This document shows positions 54,455 through 64,000 of a stretch of DNA of 64,000 nt, piece after piece; within the stretch, counting starts at the first letter, position 1; each line of letters begins with the position of its first letter. Below the pieces are notes generated by a model that saw nothing but the letters and a program-made list of their open reading frames with translations, did no database searches and was not told the origin of the DNA. The position numbers were made by a program, and so were the translations under genes. Source of the stretch: Cristatella mucedo (taxonomy: Eukaryota; Bryozoa; Phylactolaemata; Cristatellidae); NCBI GenBank assembly GCA_009760855.2, contig WPIO01000021.1, forward strand, positions 1,582,501 through 1,646,500, given 5' to 3'.

Positions 54455-56407
54455 ACCCGTTAAGAAAATAGCCTTGGACAAAACAGCCCGTACATAATAG
54501 CCTACCCACAAAATAGCCTTAGACTAAATAACTACGTCAAATGAGCTCAGTCACTCTAAACGTTTTGATAATAAGTAATGATTAAATGACGGTGCCAATT
54601 TTATTAATTGTTATGAGAATTAAAAGTTGACTATTTTTATGATTTGCAACTAATATAATCAATGCTCTCACTAAATATGACTTCATTATAACTTAAAAAA
54701 ATATTTGCACTGTAATATCTACTATTGGTTTAGGTCCGTTTAAAATTAATGAAACAGTTTTTGTTCAAAAAAATATTTTAAAATAACCTGAAACTAGTAC
54801 CGCATCTAAGATATATTTTTAAGCTAATAAAAAAATTACATCTTGAAGAAACTAACATTTTTTTCAGATTGTTGAAAAATCATGAAGATAATCGAAATGT
54901 TCTGCATCGTTTTTAATCAGAACGTGAGTATGGGGGGCTTCCATACAGTTGCATGTATTTCACTTTTGATACTTCTGGTTATCAGGTGTAAGGTTATCAG
55001 GTTATGTGCCTGGAAACGAGCGATATCAAAATCTACTAACTTTTGTTCATTTTATCATTGTTGCCCAATGAGTTTAAAAAATGATGGATGATAACGATTG
55101 ATTTTTTGCTGGAAACTTCGCTGCCTTGCTTTCCCCCAGTAATTTGTTTTAGGTAGACGGTCTGTGGTATGTTCCGATAGTTGAATGTCGCAAAGAAGTG
55201 GATCTCTACGGTTTCACTTTGGTCGTTCCATTTAGCTGTCTTCCCAATAGTCAAGGAAGGGCTGGATATGATTTTATCGGATAACCTCCTGCCAGAATTT
55301 TAAGTGAATCTTTGACGTCAGCACTTGGAACTCGACTGAATGCAGACATAATCTTCGCTTGTAAACGGAAAATGTCGCTGCCACGATAGCGATCTGCCAG
55401 ATGAAGCTCCTGAATTTTCCTCTTTAAGAATTTATCAAGATTAAAAAACATCCAACGAGTTAAACAACTTGGTAAACATACCCGTACCATTCTCACTCGC
55501 TTTTTTGAAGTCAAACATCAGCATTGGTTTTAACTGTCAAATCTTCTCCAAAAGTCAGGTTTATGACGTCTCTTATCTTGTAGAAAGACATAGATCAGAA
55601 GATTGGCTGAGATATTGACCACTGTAAGAATGTTGAAGGGCAGGAAGAAAATCTCTGGAGCCACTTTAAAAGAACCATCCATAAATCAATGTAGTAGCTG
55701 CTTTAGAAAATCCGCATTTTCCTAATTTTGAGAGCATCCGGATGAATATTTCTGCGATTTTCTTCGGAGTTTGATGCGGCTATCGGATTGTCTTCTGTAT
55801 TAATTCAATTTCCCATTGATATGCTGCGTATGTTAGTAGTTGTCTGGCTGCTTCCAGGTAAATGCTTCCATTGCTGCGTTGGATTATTTGGTGAGATTTT
55901 TCCAGTCTCTGCATATCTGTTACTGACGTGGCATCTTCGTTCTTAGCAAGGTCAGCCCTATGTTCGGTTATTATTTCTGCAATACCATCAAGTACTTTCA
56001 GCCTTGCTTGACAGTTGGCCTCTACGCACATCCAGTTAATTCATTAAATTGACTCTTCTTTCGATGAAAAAAATAATCGTATGATGACAGATACTGTCCT
56101 TTCCAATATTCTATTTTCTCCATAACTAAGCATAAATATTCGCTTTTTAAACATTTTTAAGTATGAGAACCAAAAATGCTCTCTTTATTTAATCATTCTA
56201 AACCGTAGTAATGGATTTTTTCTAATAATTGATTTCGTCAACTGATTGATTTTGTCTACTGATCGATTCTGTCAAATGACCAACTTTAAAAAGAGTCGAC
56301 GTTAGACATTTTCGGATGTAATTCCTTAGTCCAAATAGCGTTTATTGAGTTGTGTTGTCGGGACTCATTTGACGGGGCTGTTTTGTTGGGGCTATTTGGT
56401 AACGGGC
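54455..56407 (-). mobile_element. Mutator-like (MULE) DNA transposon, decayed
   Basis: The ends form imperfect terminal inverted repeats: left CCCGTTAAGAAAATAGCC, right (reverse complement) GCCCGTTACCAAATAGCC. Both continue into ACAAAACAGCCC and a shared subterminal GTCAAATGAG. The interior encodes a MULE-type transposase remnant on the minus strand. I could not find a convincing target-site duplication at the 8-10 bp scale typical of Mutator elements. Confidence 0.75.
55036..56031 (-). pseudogene. MULE transposase with FLYWCH-like zinc finger, broken
   Basis: Three blocks in family order. At 55,780-56,031 is a zinc-finger-like CVEANCQARLKVLDGIAEII followed by EHRADLAKNEDA, like FLYWCH/MULE N-termini. 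At about 55,550-55,720 is FMDGSFKVAPEIFFLPFNIL and YVFLQDKRRHKPDFW, like the MULE core (DGTFKxxPxxF...ALLPDK). At 55,251-55,514 is FLKRKIQELHLADRYRGSDI then FRLQAKIMSAFSRVPSADV, like FRLxxRxxxALAFVPxxDV. The blocks are in different frames and a TGA stands just before FMDGSFK, so the gene is dead. Confidence 0.75.
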
Positions 56408-57289
56408 TTTTTTTTAGGGGGTATCAACTTTTAGCCTCAAACATTCAATTTCTTCTGGAAGCTGCAGCTGGTGTACATATGACAGAGTTCTTCCATCCAT
56501 CCATCAATAAATTCTGCATATATACTATCAGAATATTAGACTTTCTGTGGTAACTTTATTCACAGAAATGGCCATAATTAACTGTAAAGAGGCAACAATT
56601 TCAAGTGAACATGTCACAGATGTTGCATTTCAGCCAGTGGCGGAGCCAGGGTTTTTACGTGGGGAAGTGCAAGACCAGCAAACGACGTGGGTCCTGAAGA
56701 GTGAGCACCTTACCCCTGGGCTAAGTCTAGTGTGCGGTCACGCGGTAAAAGTCATATTACCCTAAATACCTGATCCTGTCTGAAAATTCCCTTGCTACTC
56801 TCCTATTTTAAGAAAACGCTAACTTCATCATTTTTTGTTATCCAAACTTCAAGGCAGAATTATTCCTCGGCTATTCCTCTGCTCCCAGATCTGCATAGCT
56901 TACCGTCACCAGCAGCTGCGGAGCCCGGATTTTTATTTAGAAGAGAAAAGGCCCTGCACACATTTTTATGAGTGCACAAGATGCACCAAGTTGTTAGGTA
57001 GGAGGGTTTTATATGCAATTAATGAATAAGTTAAAGCACGAAATCACTCGATGAGAACTGTGTTGCTCTTCGAGTAGGAATTAAGGCAAAATTTCGTCGT
57101 TGGTAACGTCCGGGGTATGAAAGAGTTGGAGGTGCTCCAGGTCTCTGTCCCTCTGTCAGGGGAAGCCTTGACGGCTTTCATCCAGCTTGCAGTGAGCCAT
57201 AAAGAAGCTGAAGAACCCGCACCTCGCACCTCGGAGCAAGAAAACTAGGCCATAGCTGCCGCTGGGCAATGACCCTGTGTGTGCTTGTG

Positions 57290-57356
57290 TGCACGTGCAC
57301 GCACGCATGGGTGTGTGTGCGTGCGCGTGTGTGTGTGTGCGCGTGTGCGCGCGTGC
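57290..57356. repeat. alternating (GT/GC)n tract
   Basis: Mixed GTGTGTGCGTGCGCGTGTGT: an alternating purine-pyrimidine run, a Z-DNA type sequence. Confidence 0.9.
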
Positions 57357-58580
57357 TCCTCGATCTAATCGCTCTGAAATGGGTAGCTGAAAAGTACAAG
57401 AACCGTTTGACCATGAGCTCTAGATCTCACGTAGACACGAGAGAGACATCGTAACAAGCAGTGCATGGTGTCGAGAACTCATCATCAGAAGACTGGACAG
57501 TCTTGCCGTATCTGCTTCCGTATTCAAAGTCTAGCACGAAATCGTGTTTGTTCACGACTTTCCTTAATTTAATGATGTGCTGTGGCGGTATGCACACTTA
57601 GCCTATTTTTTTTTACTACCAATGCACACGGAGTAAATCTCGGGACTTTTTACCTCAATAAAGAAAGCAATTTTAGAAATGCAATAAATTCCATCACTGA
57701 AATCTGTACTCCACCAAACTTTCCTCTTGTTCCATCAAATCATATCTTTTGTTTCAAAGTGCTCATTCATACATGTCTTTGACCAGAGGAATTTATTTTT
57801 TATAGGATTTCAATCTTGATATAAGATTTAGAGATAGCATATTGAAATTTTTGAGCTAATAGGTTTCATAACGTTGACCCTGGCTGCAGCGTATGTAGTT
57901 CGAAATCTACCTCCAAAAGCCAACAAAGTGAGCATAAATTACTACTGTCGCAGGTTATGCATTTGACTACGCGACGTCAAATCTGATCAACTAGCTCACT
58001 ACAGGCAACATGCCCTGAGTGGCATCAAGCGTAGAACAAAAATCACCATAAATGTTCGTACAGTTGTATGGTTGCCGTAATTTTGGGAAATGTTTATGTA
58101 AGCATGGTGTACTCTTTAGGCATTGGTTTCACGTTCATCTAGAGTCATCGGTCATAGCTAACAAACCGTGGAGCACTTTCTTCTAGACATGCCGCTTGAT
58201 AACTTTTTGGGGCCATGTTTATTCCATGTCATGTCATTTCTGTTGTTCTGGAAGCCAGCAAATGGCATCAGAGGTGAATGACGATTTGTAACTCTTTTTG
58301 GGGTTGCCATACCAGCAGCTTGAGCTTAGCATACCATGCTTAACCCTAGACAGCTATGATTCGGCTTTAAGTGCCGGCTGCTTGAGGCCCCTGAAATCCT
58401 ATGATTCAGTCTCAGCGGCTTATCACAACTCATCTTGTCATTGTTAGCCTACTTGCAAAGCAGGAACATAAGGTTAGAACAGACATTGCGAGAGAGGAGA
58501 CTAGATTGAGCTCCAAGCAAGCAAGAGAGAATGAAAAGAAAATGAGAGCGAGAGTGAGATTCAGCAAGAGAGAGATATGT

Positions 58581-58589
58581 AGAGAGAGC

Positions 58590-58657
<68 letters not shown>
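58581..58657. repeat. (GA)n microsatellite
   Basis: GA tract with occasional AAAG interruptions, near the 3' side of the unknown gene. Confidence 0.95.
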
Positions 58658-58794
58658 TTGACAGACACAAGGATGGGTTGCGATAGCTGACTGATCGAGA
58701 GAACGTCAAGAAAATGTGTCTGGGCACTCATGTAAGGTGGATTTCAGATATTTTTGAAATTCTACCAGCACTCACATGAACTTTGGGGGAACAG

Positions 58795-58800
58795 TTTATT
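58795..58800 (-). promoter_or_regulatory. AATAAA polyadenylation signal candidate
   Basis: A perfect AATAAA on the minus strand downstream of the unknown gene. It would give a 3' UTR of about 690 bp if the gene ends at 59,483, or less if more exons exist. Confidence 0.3.
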
Positions 58801-59482
58801 CGTTATCGTCGATCCTGTACGAGCCACTCACTCCTCAACTGCACGATCACCATCGTGCTAACTCATCAGCACTGACCAGTCCCAATTCGTGAGATGCTGC
58901 TGATCTCTAGGCATGTATGGCTGAAGGTAACAATCACTGGCTTGCCCTCCGAGCATATCTGCTAACACAGGAGCCAGCCTCTGCTGCAACAGCTGCTGTG
59001 GCTTTGCTTCATACTCTAAAGATGACAGCATCAATCGTAGCAGTTGCAACAGGATTGACAGCAAGCTCGATTGTAAGCCTCATTGCTGTGGCAATAAGCT
59101 ATTTACAGCCCTTGCAACCTAAAAGCAGACGTCAGCATGACAGCCTCAAGTGACATGACTGTCAGGGCAGCTGATCTAAGCAGCCCAGTAATGCTAGCTG
59201 CTTAAGCCCACAAGCACAGCACGGATGAGAAGGCAAGTTCCATCTGCCGGCTTCTAAAGTGGACCCCACGGGCATCAGTAATGCTGCAGAGAAATCTAGC
59301 AGCATTCATGTCAGTGCAAGGGCAGCAGGAGCCATTTCCTATTTGTGTCCCTGAGAAACCAGTAGAAATAACCAATAGTCCAATAAGAGCCAGCCAACAT
59401 CCGTATGCCTTGAACTGCCGTGGTGAACAACTGTTGTGGGTTGACAATTAATCCATGCAGACTCCCGTGTGGGCAAAGTAGG

Positions 59483-59532
59483 TCATGACATCACAACTCT
59501 GTCATAACGCACGAAGTCGTCGTGTGCATTAT
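59483..59532 (-). CDS. unknown gene, exon G with stop
   Basis: Encodes DNAHDDFVRYDRVVMS followed by TGA at 59,483-59,485. Acceptor GAATTCTAG. An alternative donor inside (GTT|GTGATG) would let the gene continue further left. Confidence 0.4.
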
Positions 59533-60791
59533 CTAGAATTCGAGGAGGCGTACTAGCGTAGCACAGCGACGAGCTTCAATTCTTTGAGTACAGTGGCATG
59601 GCCCTCAGGCTAGTGCTCTCAGCCGATCCGAAGCTCTCCGAAGGCTGGTGACAGCCGCCACGTTGCATTAAGGCTGGCTCCTTAGCAGGGCACACCCAAG
59701 GAAAATCGCTCAAAACTTCCAGCAATGAGCATTACCTCCGTGTAGTGGTGAGCCCTTGGTGTCCAAACAAGGAGAACGTCGACAGAGCTGAGCACAGAAA
59801 ATTGCATATACGACAGTGTTGTGTTTTTATAGATAGTATTTTAGGTGTTATATCTATTATATCTTATTAACTTACCTTAACGTAAAGCATCAGTGCTTGT
59901 CTGCGGATTACACCATCGGGGAATTCCTGTGGCCCAATAATGGCAATAATCGTGTTGAAGGCTAGCACGAGTCTTAAGTGATTTAGGTGGTGCATTGCAT
60001 AGACTGCTGGTGCCCTCCACCCGAAAACATAGCACACAGGAGAGCACCGAGCGTAAGAAGATGAAGTCAGTGGGACTACCCTGAGATTAACGGTAGTTAT
60101 TGCTGTCCATCAGCACCTATTACGAGGCTACTGGCAGCAGTTGTCCGAAATTCTGAGTAAGCAGTCGTCAGTGCTGTCTCTGCAGGTACTGCCTCTTACA
60201 GGAGCAGCTGCTGGCTGGCTGAGTAGATTCCATGCAAGTGGCCCCGGTGGCTCAATTCCATCGGACCTGTCCACTTACCGAACTCCAGTAGTTCAAAGCA
60301 CATCAAATGTACTTCGCAATGGAGGTATGCCGCTGAGTGACAACGCCTGTTGACAGGTTGGCAGCATATTTACCACAAATTCCCCAGCTCCCTCGGCACT
60401 GATGACTATATGCAAAAAAGCTTACTGGGCTGAACAGAATCGCTCTTCGTCGATATCCGAATGAGCTGCTACATCAATTTCCGACCAGCAGGAGAAGGCA
60501 AATAGTACTTAATGCATCTGGTCTTAAGCATGCGTCGTGGTAATCTGGTCACAACCATGAACCCGTTGTATTACAAAACTCACGGTAGCCGTGGAGCATC
60601 TAGCCGACCGGTTTGCTGGGCGGCTTACAACTTGTAACGATTGATTCGCCGAGCCCCTCCCCCTGCCATAACCACTGCCCCCAGCATAACGCATCGCAAA
60701 GATGTCCCTGGAGAATGAGCTTTCTTTCGGCAAGCTTAGAAATAGAACACAGCCCAATGACGCGTTCGCAGAAGCACTGCTCAGGCTGCAT
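59483..60791 (-). CDS. predicted seven-exon gene of unknown function, about 180 codons
   Basis: Seven short exons can be chained with conserved phase on the minus strand: 60629-60791, 60426-60468, 60279-60346, 60117-60152, 59876-60006, 59736-59787 and 59483-59532. The first ATG is preceded by in-frame TGA and TAA stops, which fixes the start. Most donors are strong (GTAAGC, GTAAGC, GTAAGT, GTAAGT). The product is helix-rich and Cys-rich in its first half (MQPEQCFCERVIGLCSISK) and hydrophobic in the middle (LRLVLAFNTIIAIIGPQEF). It ends DDFVRYDRVVMS before a TGA. I do not recognise the family; a distant cyclin-fold relative is one possibility (FELLEFEF..AASSLVIAV), but only a guess. The 3' end is the least certain part, because other exons further down (to the AATAAA at 58,795) could belong. 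Confidence 0.5.
59736..59787 (-). CDS. unknown gene, exon F
   Basis: Encodes LCRRSPCLDTKGSPLHG between acceptor TGTGCTCAG and donor GGAG|GTAATG. Confidence 0.45.
59876..60006 (-). CDS. unknown gene, exon E
   Basis: Encodes AVYAMHHLNHLRLVLAFNTI, IAIIGPQEFPDGVIRRQALM and LYVK. Donor AAG|GTAAGT is strong. This is the most protein-like exon of the gene. Confidence 0.6.
60117..60152 (-). CDS. unknown gene, exon D (36 nt)
   Basis: Encodes EFRTTAASSLVI between acceptor CTTACTCAG and donor ATAG|GTGCTG. The donor is weak; the exon is kept because both phases agree. Confidence 0.4.
60279..60346 (-). CDS. unknown gene, exon C
   Basis: Encodes QRCHSAAYLHCEVHLMCFEL then LEF between acceptor TGTCAACAG and donor TTCG|GTAAGT. 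It has the look of an amphipathic helical protein segment. Confidence 0.5.
60426..60468 (-). CDS. unknown gene, exon B
   Basis: Encodes SAHSDIDEERFCSA between acceptor TTGATGTAG and donor CCCA|GTAAGC. Phase agrees on both sides. Confidence 0.45.
60629..60791 (-). CDS. unknown gene, exon A (start codon)
   Basis: ATG at 60,789-60,791, then MQPEQCFCERVIGLCSISKL, AERKLILQGHLCDALCWGQW and LWQGEGLGESIVTS. In-frame stops lie just upstream. Donor AGTT|GTAAGC. Confidence 0.5.
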
Positions 60792-61077
60792 ATTGCTTTA
60801 ACTTCAACCGTTCAGGAGCAAGAACCCATTAGAGCTTATTGCATAGACAACTAATTCATTGACAGCATTCCCGGAAGAGGAAGGAGGGGTTGTTATTGCT
60901 CAATACAATTGCGGTGCTGAGACTCGGCTTCAAATTAGAAACCTGTGAAAACTGGCGAATCTAGAGAAAAGTGAGGATTGGGTTGTTAGTCTTTTACAGC
61001 ATAACGCCTTGTGCCATAAAAAGGATTATCTTGTCAATAAGTTAAATGGAGGAAGTTAAAAAGTCATACATTTTCGA

Positions 61078-61160
61078 GAAGATGTCTGAACTGATCTCCG
61101 AGCCTTCGAAGGTTCGAAAGCTTCTCGAAGCTTTGAAACTTCTCGAAGCTTCGAGCTCCT
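61078..61160. promoter_or_regulatory. heat-shock-element-like cluster
   Basis: A run of alternating TTC and GAA pentamers, including cTTCtcGAAgcTTCg and cTTCGAAggTTCGAAag, packed into about 70 bp. It lies about 300 bp upstream of the ATG of the predicted gene at 60,791. Heat shock factor binds inverted nGAAn repeats. It could instead be a chance palindromic satellite. Confidence 0.45.
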
Positions 61161-61164
61161 AGTT

Positions 61165-63530
61165 CCACCGATATCAGTAACGCAGCAGCGAGGTTTTTGC
61201 AGCTGTTCTTCTTTACGGCGACTTTGTGCCAAAGAGGTTGCTCGGAGCCGTGTCAACGTTTGCAAAAGTAACAATGGAACTCCTCCTTCGTAGTTAGGAT
61301 GCACACCGAAAGTCACTTGGGATTTGACTGCACTGCAGAAAAATAGCCAGCTTGTAACTAGCTCTGCCACTGTGGCTGTACGGAGCTACAGCTAGAAATG
61401 GGTCAACTGCATGCAAAGATCGAATGCACGCTCATTTGTCTCGCAAAAAGGAGTACCTGCATTGAACGCATTGAACTACTAGATGCAAATTGTTTGAAGA
61501 GCTTCGCGCGACAATTAAAGTCATGTTAAGTTATCCAGATTAATGGTCAAAGTGTTAATCAGCTAAGCTTAATCCACGATTGTGGTTACGGTTTTTGTAA
61601 AGTTAAAGAGATAATTTAAGGGGTGGAATCAGCTATGGGCCGAGGAGGCGCCACTAAGGAGGGCGGTTGCCGAAGGAGGCGAAGACGCTGTTGGCACTTC
61701 GCTGAGACGGTTGTAGATGCTTGGAAGAAGCTATATTATAAGGCTCATGCCTGTCATTCCTGGATGGCTCAAAGTGCCAATACGTGAATGCACAAAAAAA
61801 GTACGTTCATGCTCATTGTTATTTAATTACCAACAAATTAGCGATTTCCTGTGAACTAATACGTAGCCAAAAGTTAAAAGGAACGTTGTATTACTTGAGA
61901 TTACTCAGCACTGCAGCCGCACAGCTTTCAGGCTATGTGGCCTCGTCGACATAACAGTGGCAGAGTAGACGGGTGAGAATTACTTCAGGAGCTTAAGCAA
62001 TGCAAAGAATTGAATGATTTTCACAAAGAAATATATTGACATGACGTATCCGTACTCAAGTTATCCGGACAGTTGAAAGTGTTTGAGCAAATATTGGAAC
62101 GCGTAAGGCATAGCAAAATTTGCGATAACAGTAAAAATTAACCAGGATTACAATTTCCGTAATTTCTCCTATAGCCGTAGGATGACACCAGCGACTATTC
62201 TCTACAGGACAGGAAACTACATCTGCAGTCCCTCTCAAAAAAACGCGTCACATACGGACAGTCAACTCATTTATAATAACCCACTTTATGCGATGTCTGT
62301 TTTAGGGTTGGGCGTCAAAAATAGAGCAAAACTGGCGTGTTTTGCTGGGTTAATGTTTATGAAGATTAAAAATCTGTCATGTTCATTTATTTTTGCATTG
62401 TTTTGAAAAAAGTTCTCGATTGTCATTTACGGATTTTAGAAGACATATTTAACTTGGCAAAATTCTTAGGAAAGTGTGATTCCAGAGCTTCTTTGCTTCT
62501 CCGGATAGGACTAATATAGAAAATGTGCACAAAATACCGTCTGATTGTAAAAGAATAAGTCATCAAGCTGCATGGGATGGTGGCTACGAAGCCCCTTTTT
62601 TTAATCGCAAACTCCAGATCCGTGAAATATCGACTGCTTATGCAGTGGAGTTTTTGTTGCGAATGCACAAAAAAGCTGAGATATGATGTAAGGCGAGAGG
62701 AGCTTCAACTAGAGAGTAGAAACGAGGCTGGAAGACGAAAGCTATGCAGTTCTCTTTCAAAGATGCTAAAGCTCAGAAATAGACTGCGTGTTAAAAACTA
62801 GACTAATTAACGGGGTAGCCTACGAACATTTTTAAGAATTGTTAATTTATTTGAAGTTTGCATATTGCATATTTTCTTATTTTACATATTAAAATAATAT
62901 TAATAATATTAAAATAATTAAATTAACATAATATTGGTACATTTTAAGTTGGTTATTGAATGTGTGCAATAGATATACTAAAGCATATTTCTGGGATGAG
63001 GTAGCTGCTTGCTGAATGAAGTTTCAACATAAAATGGCTTCTCGATGGCTATATTTTTCTGCAGACTGTAACAGAATACTCACTGAAAGGTTCTAATAGG
63101 CCTACTTCTGATTTCCAGATAAAGTAAGAAATGGACACTATTGGCTGTTTACACACAGCTCCTGAGGTATTCCTGCTGCACTACTATGTATCAGTGTTGC
63201 AGTTATTACCAGGGTCTGAGCTGGAAGTTAAAAAGTCTGTTGCTTATCCAAATGTTTTTTCCCTAGCAAACTATTTTGAGCATGTTTTTATATGCATTGT
63301 CAGAGGGTTCATAATTTGAATTATTTGTTCTTCTGGTGGATGTGATGTTACTAACCTATTTTCGCACGAAAACGACGAGGATTGTGGGTTTGGTAGAGTT
63401 CTTGGGGCAAAGGCATTAGTTCACCGACGGTGACGTGAAATGATGAGAAAATAGAAAGTAGAAAGCGTCCTAATGCAGGGCTATATGACAAGTAACCTTG
63501 AGCAATACTACGAGCATACGACAAGCTACT
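61165..63530. other. AT-rich stretch without a recognised gene
   Basis: Includes very AT-rich sequence at 62,830-62,940. No domain, repeat family or splice-supported frame recognised. Confidence 0.5.
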
Positions 63531-63534
63531 ATCA

Positions 63535-63625
63535 GCAAATGTAAAACACCTAGAAAGAGATTGAGTTCTCTGAGGGCACTTTATCTAGTGCATTATTAAT
63601 ATTATTATTACTAGTATCTTCAACA
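63535..63625 (+). mobile_element. LINE family I, 3' tail only
   Basis: CAAATGTAAAACACCTAGAA AGAG..., GAGTTCTCTGAGGGCACTTT and (ATT)n: the family hairpin and tail without coding sequence. Confidence 0.8.
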
Positions 63626-63639
63626 TTACAAGCATTGTT

Positions 63640-64000
63640 TTATTTGACACAGTGGCTTGGCGATTTTGCAATTGCTTGGCACGGTTGAGGAACCAGGTTC
63701 AGTCGCGAAACCTCAAGACCCTTGAAATCGATGCTGTCCGTGCGAGAATATCTGCTTCACCTCTGCTGCTCAGTCCTCCCTCCGATCTGTCATCATCGGT
63801 AGATAGCTACAACACAACACTAGCTGACACGCTCGACGAGTTTGCACCTCTGACAAAGCGAACTGTGCTGGGAAGGGGGAGGGCCAGACGGCCTATGGTT
63901 TACCACAGACATTAAATTAGCCATGTCTACTAAGCAAAAGCTTGAAAAAAAGCACACTAAAGATCTGGACTGACTGTCAATCGACAGGCATGTGAAGTCG
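63640..64000 (+). mobile_element. LINE endonuclease-RT linker, cut by window edge
   Basis: Frame 63,652-63,915 reads LKTLEIDAVRARISASPLLL, SPPSDLSSSVDSYNTTLADT and LDEFAPLTKRTV, the typical linker before the RT domain. A frameshift precedes TDIKLAMSTKQKLEKKHTKD. Its RT would lie right of the window. Confidence 0.82.

Larger units (their letters stand above)
56410..58790. other. intergenic stretch without a recognised gene
   Basis: Contains a SINE-like scrap near 56,680-56,730 (GCACCTTACCCCTGGGCTAA), the GT/GC tract and the (GA)n tract. No gene seen. Confidence 0.5.

Noticed and set aside
58858-59064. Minus-strand frame ending DQQHLTNWDWSVLMS before a stop, near AATAAA, as the last exon of the unknown gene
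   Set aside because: No phase-compatible acceptor was found; an in-frame TGA lies just upstream. It may be 3' UTR. Kept only as a possibility.

Overview
The window is animal (metazoan) nuclear DNA. Coding sequence is split into many short exons with GT-AG introns, long di-nucleotide microsatellites are common, and non-LTR retrotransposon fragments and tRNA-derived SINEs are scattered through introns and intergenic DNA. I see no bacterial operons, CRISPR arrays, rRNA or convincing tRNA genes. The repeat content fits an invertebrate, but I cannot name the clade from this sequence alone.

Region 1 (about 50 to 27,044, minus strand) is most of a nardilysin gene, an M16 zinc metalloprotease. I assembled 22 consecutive exons whose splice phases all agree (854 codons if translation starts at the ATG at 26,940-26,942), one weakly supported 33-nt exon, and one clear further exon at 50-193. 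The gene runs off the left edge, so the last part of the protein, roughly 250 residues by comparison with vertebrate nardilysin, is outside the window. The inverted zinc motif HFVEH and the downstream third-ligand glutamate are intact. The acidic insert of mammalian nardilysins is replaced by a His/Ser/Asp-rich segment. One intron uses a GC-AG boundary. The first exon sits in a small unique island between two LINE fragments.

Region 2 (27.1 to 58 kb) holds no confidently recognised host gene. It is a graveyard of LINE fragments of two families on both strands, SINEs with a tRNA head (one group ending in a tail shared with the LINEs), a decayed Mutator-like (MULE) DNA transposon with recognisable terminal inverted repeats (54.45-56.41 kb), a decayed copy of a repetitive ORF family known from many invertebrate genomes (44.48-45.48 kb), a few orphan ORFs, and microsatellites.

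Region 3 (58.8 to 60.8 kb, minus strand) holds what looks like a small seven-exon gene of unknown function: phase-consistent exons from an ATG at 60,791 to a TGA at 59,483, about 180 codons. A cluster of heat-shock-element-like TTC/GAA pentamers lies about 300 bp upstream. The right end (63.5-64 kb) returns to LINE sequence and is cut by the window edge.
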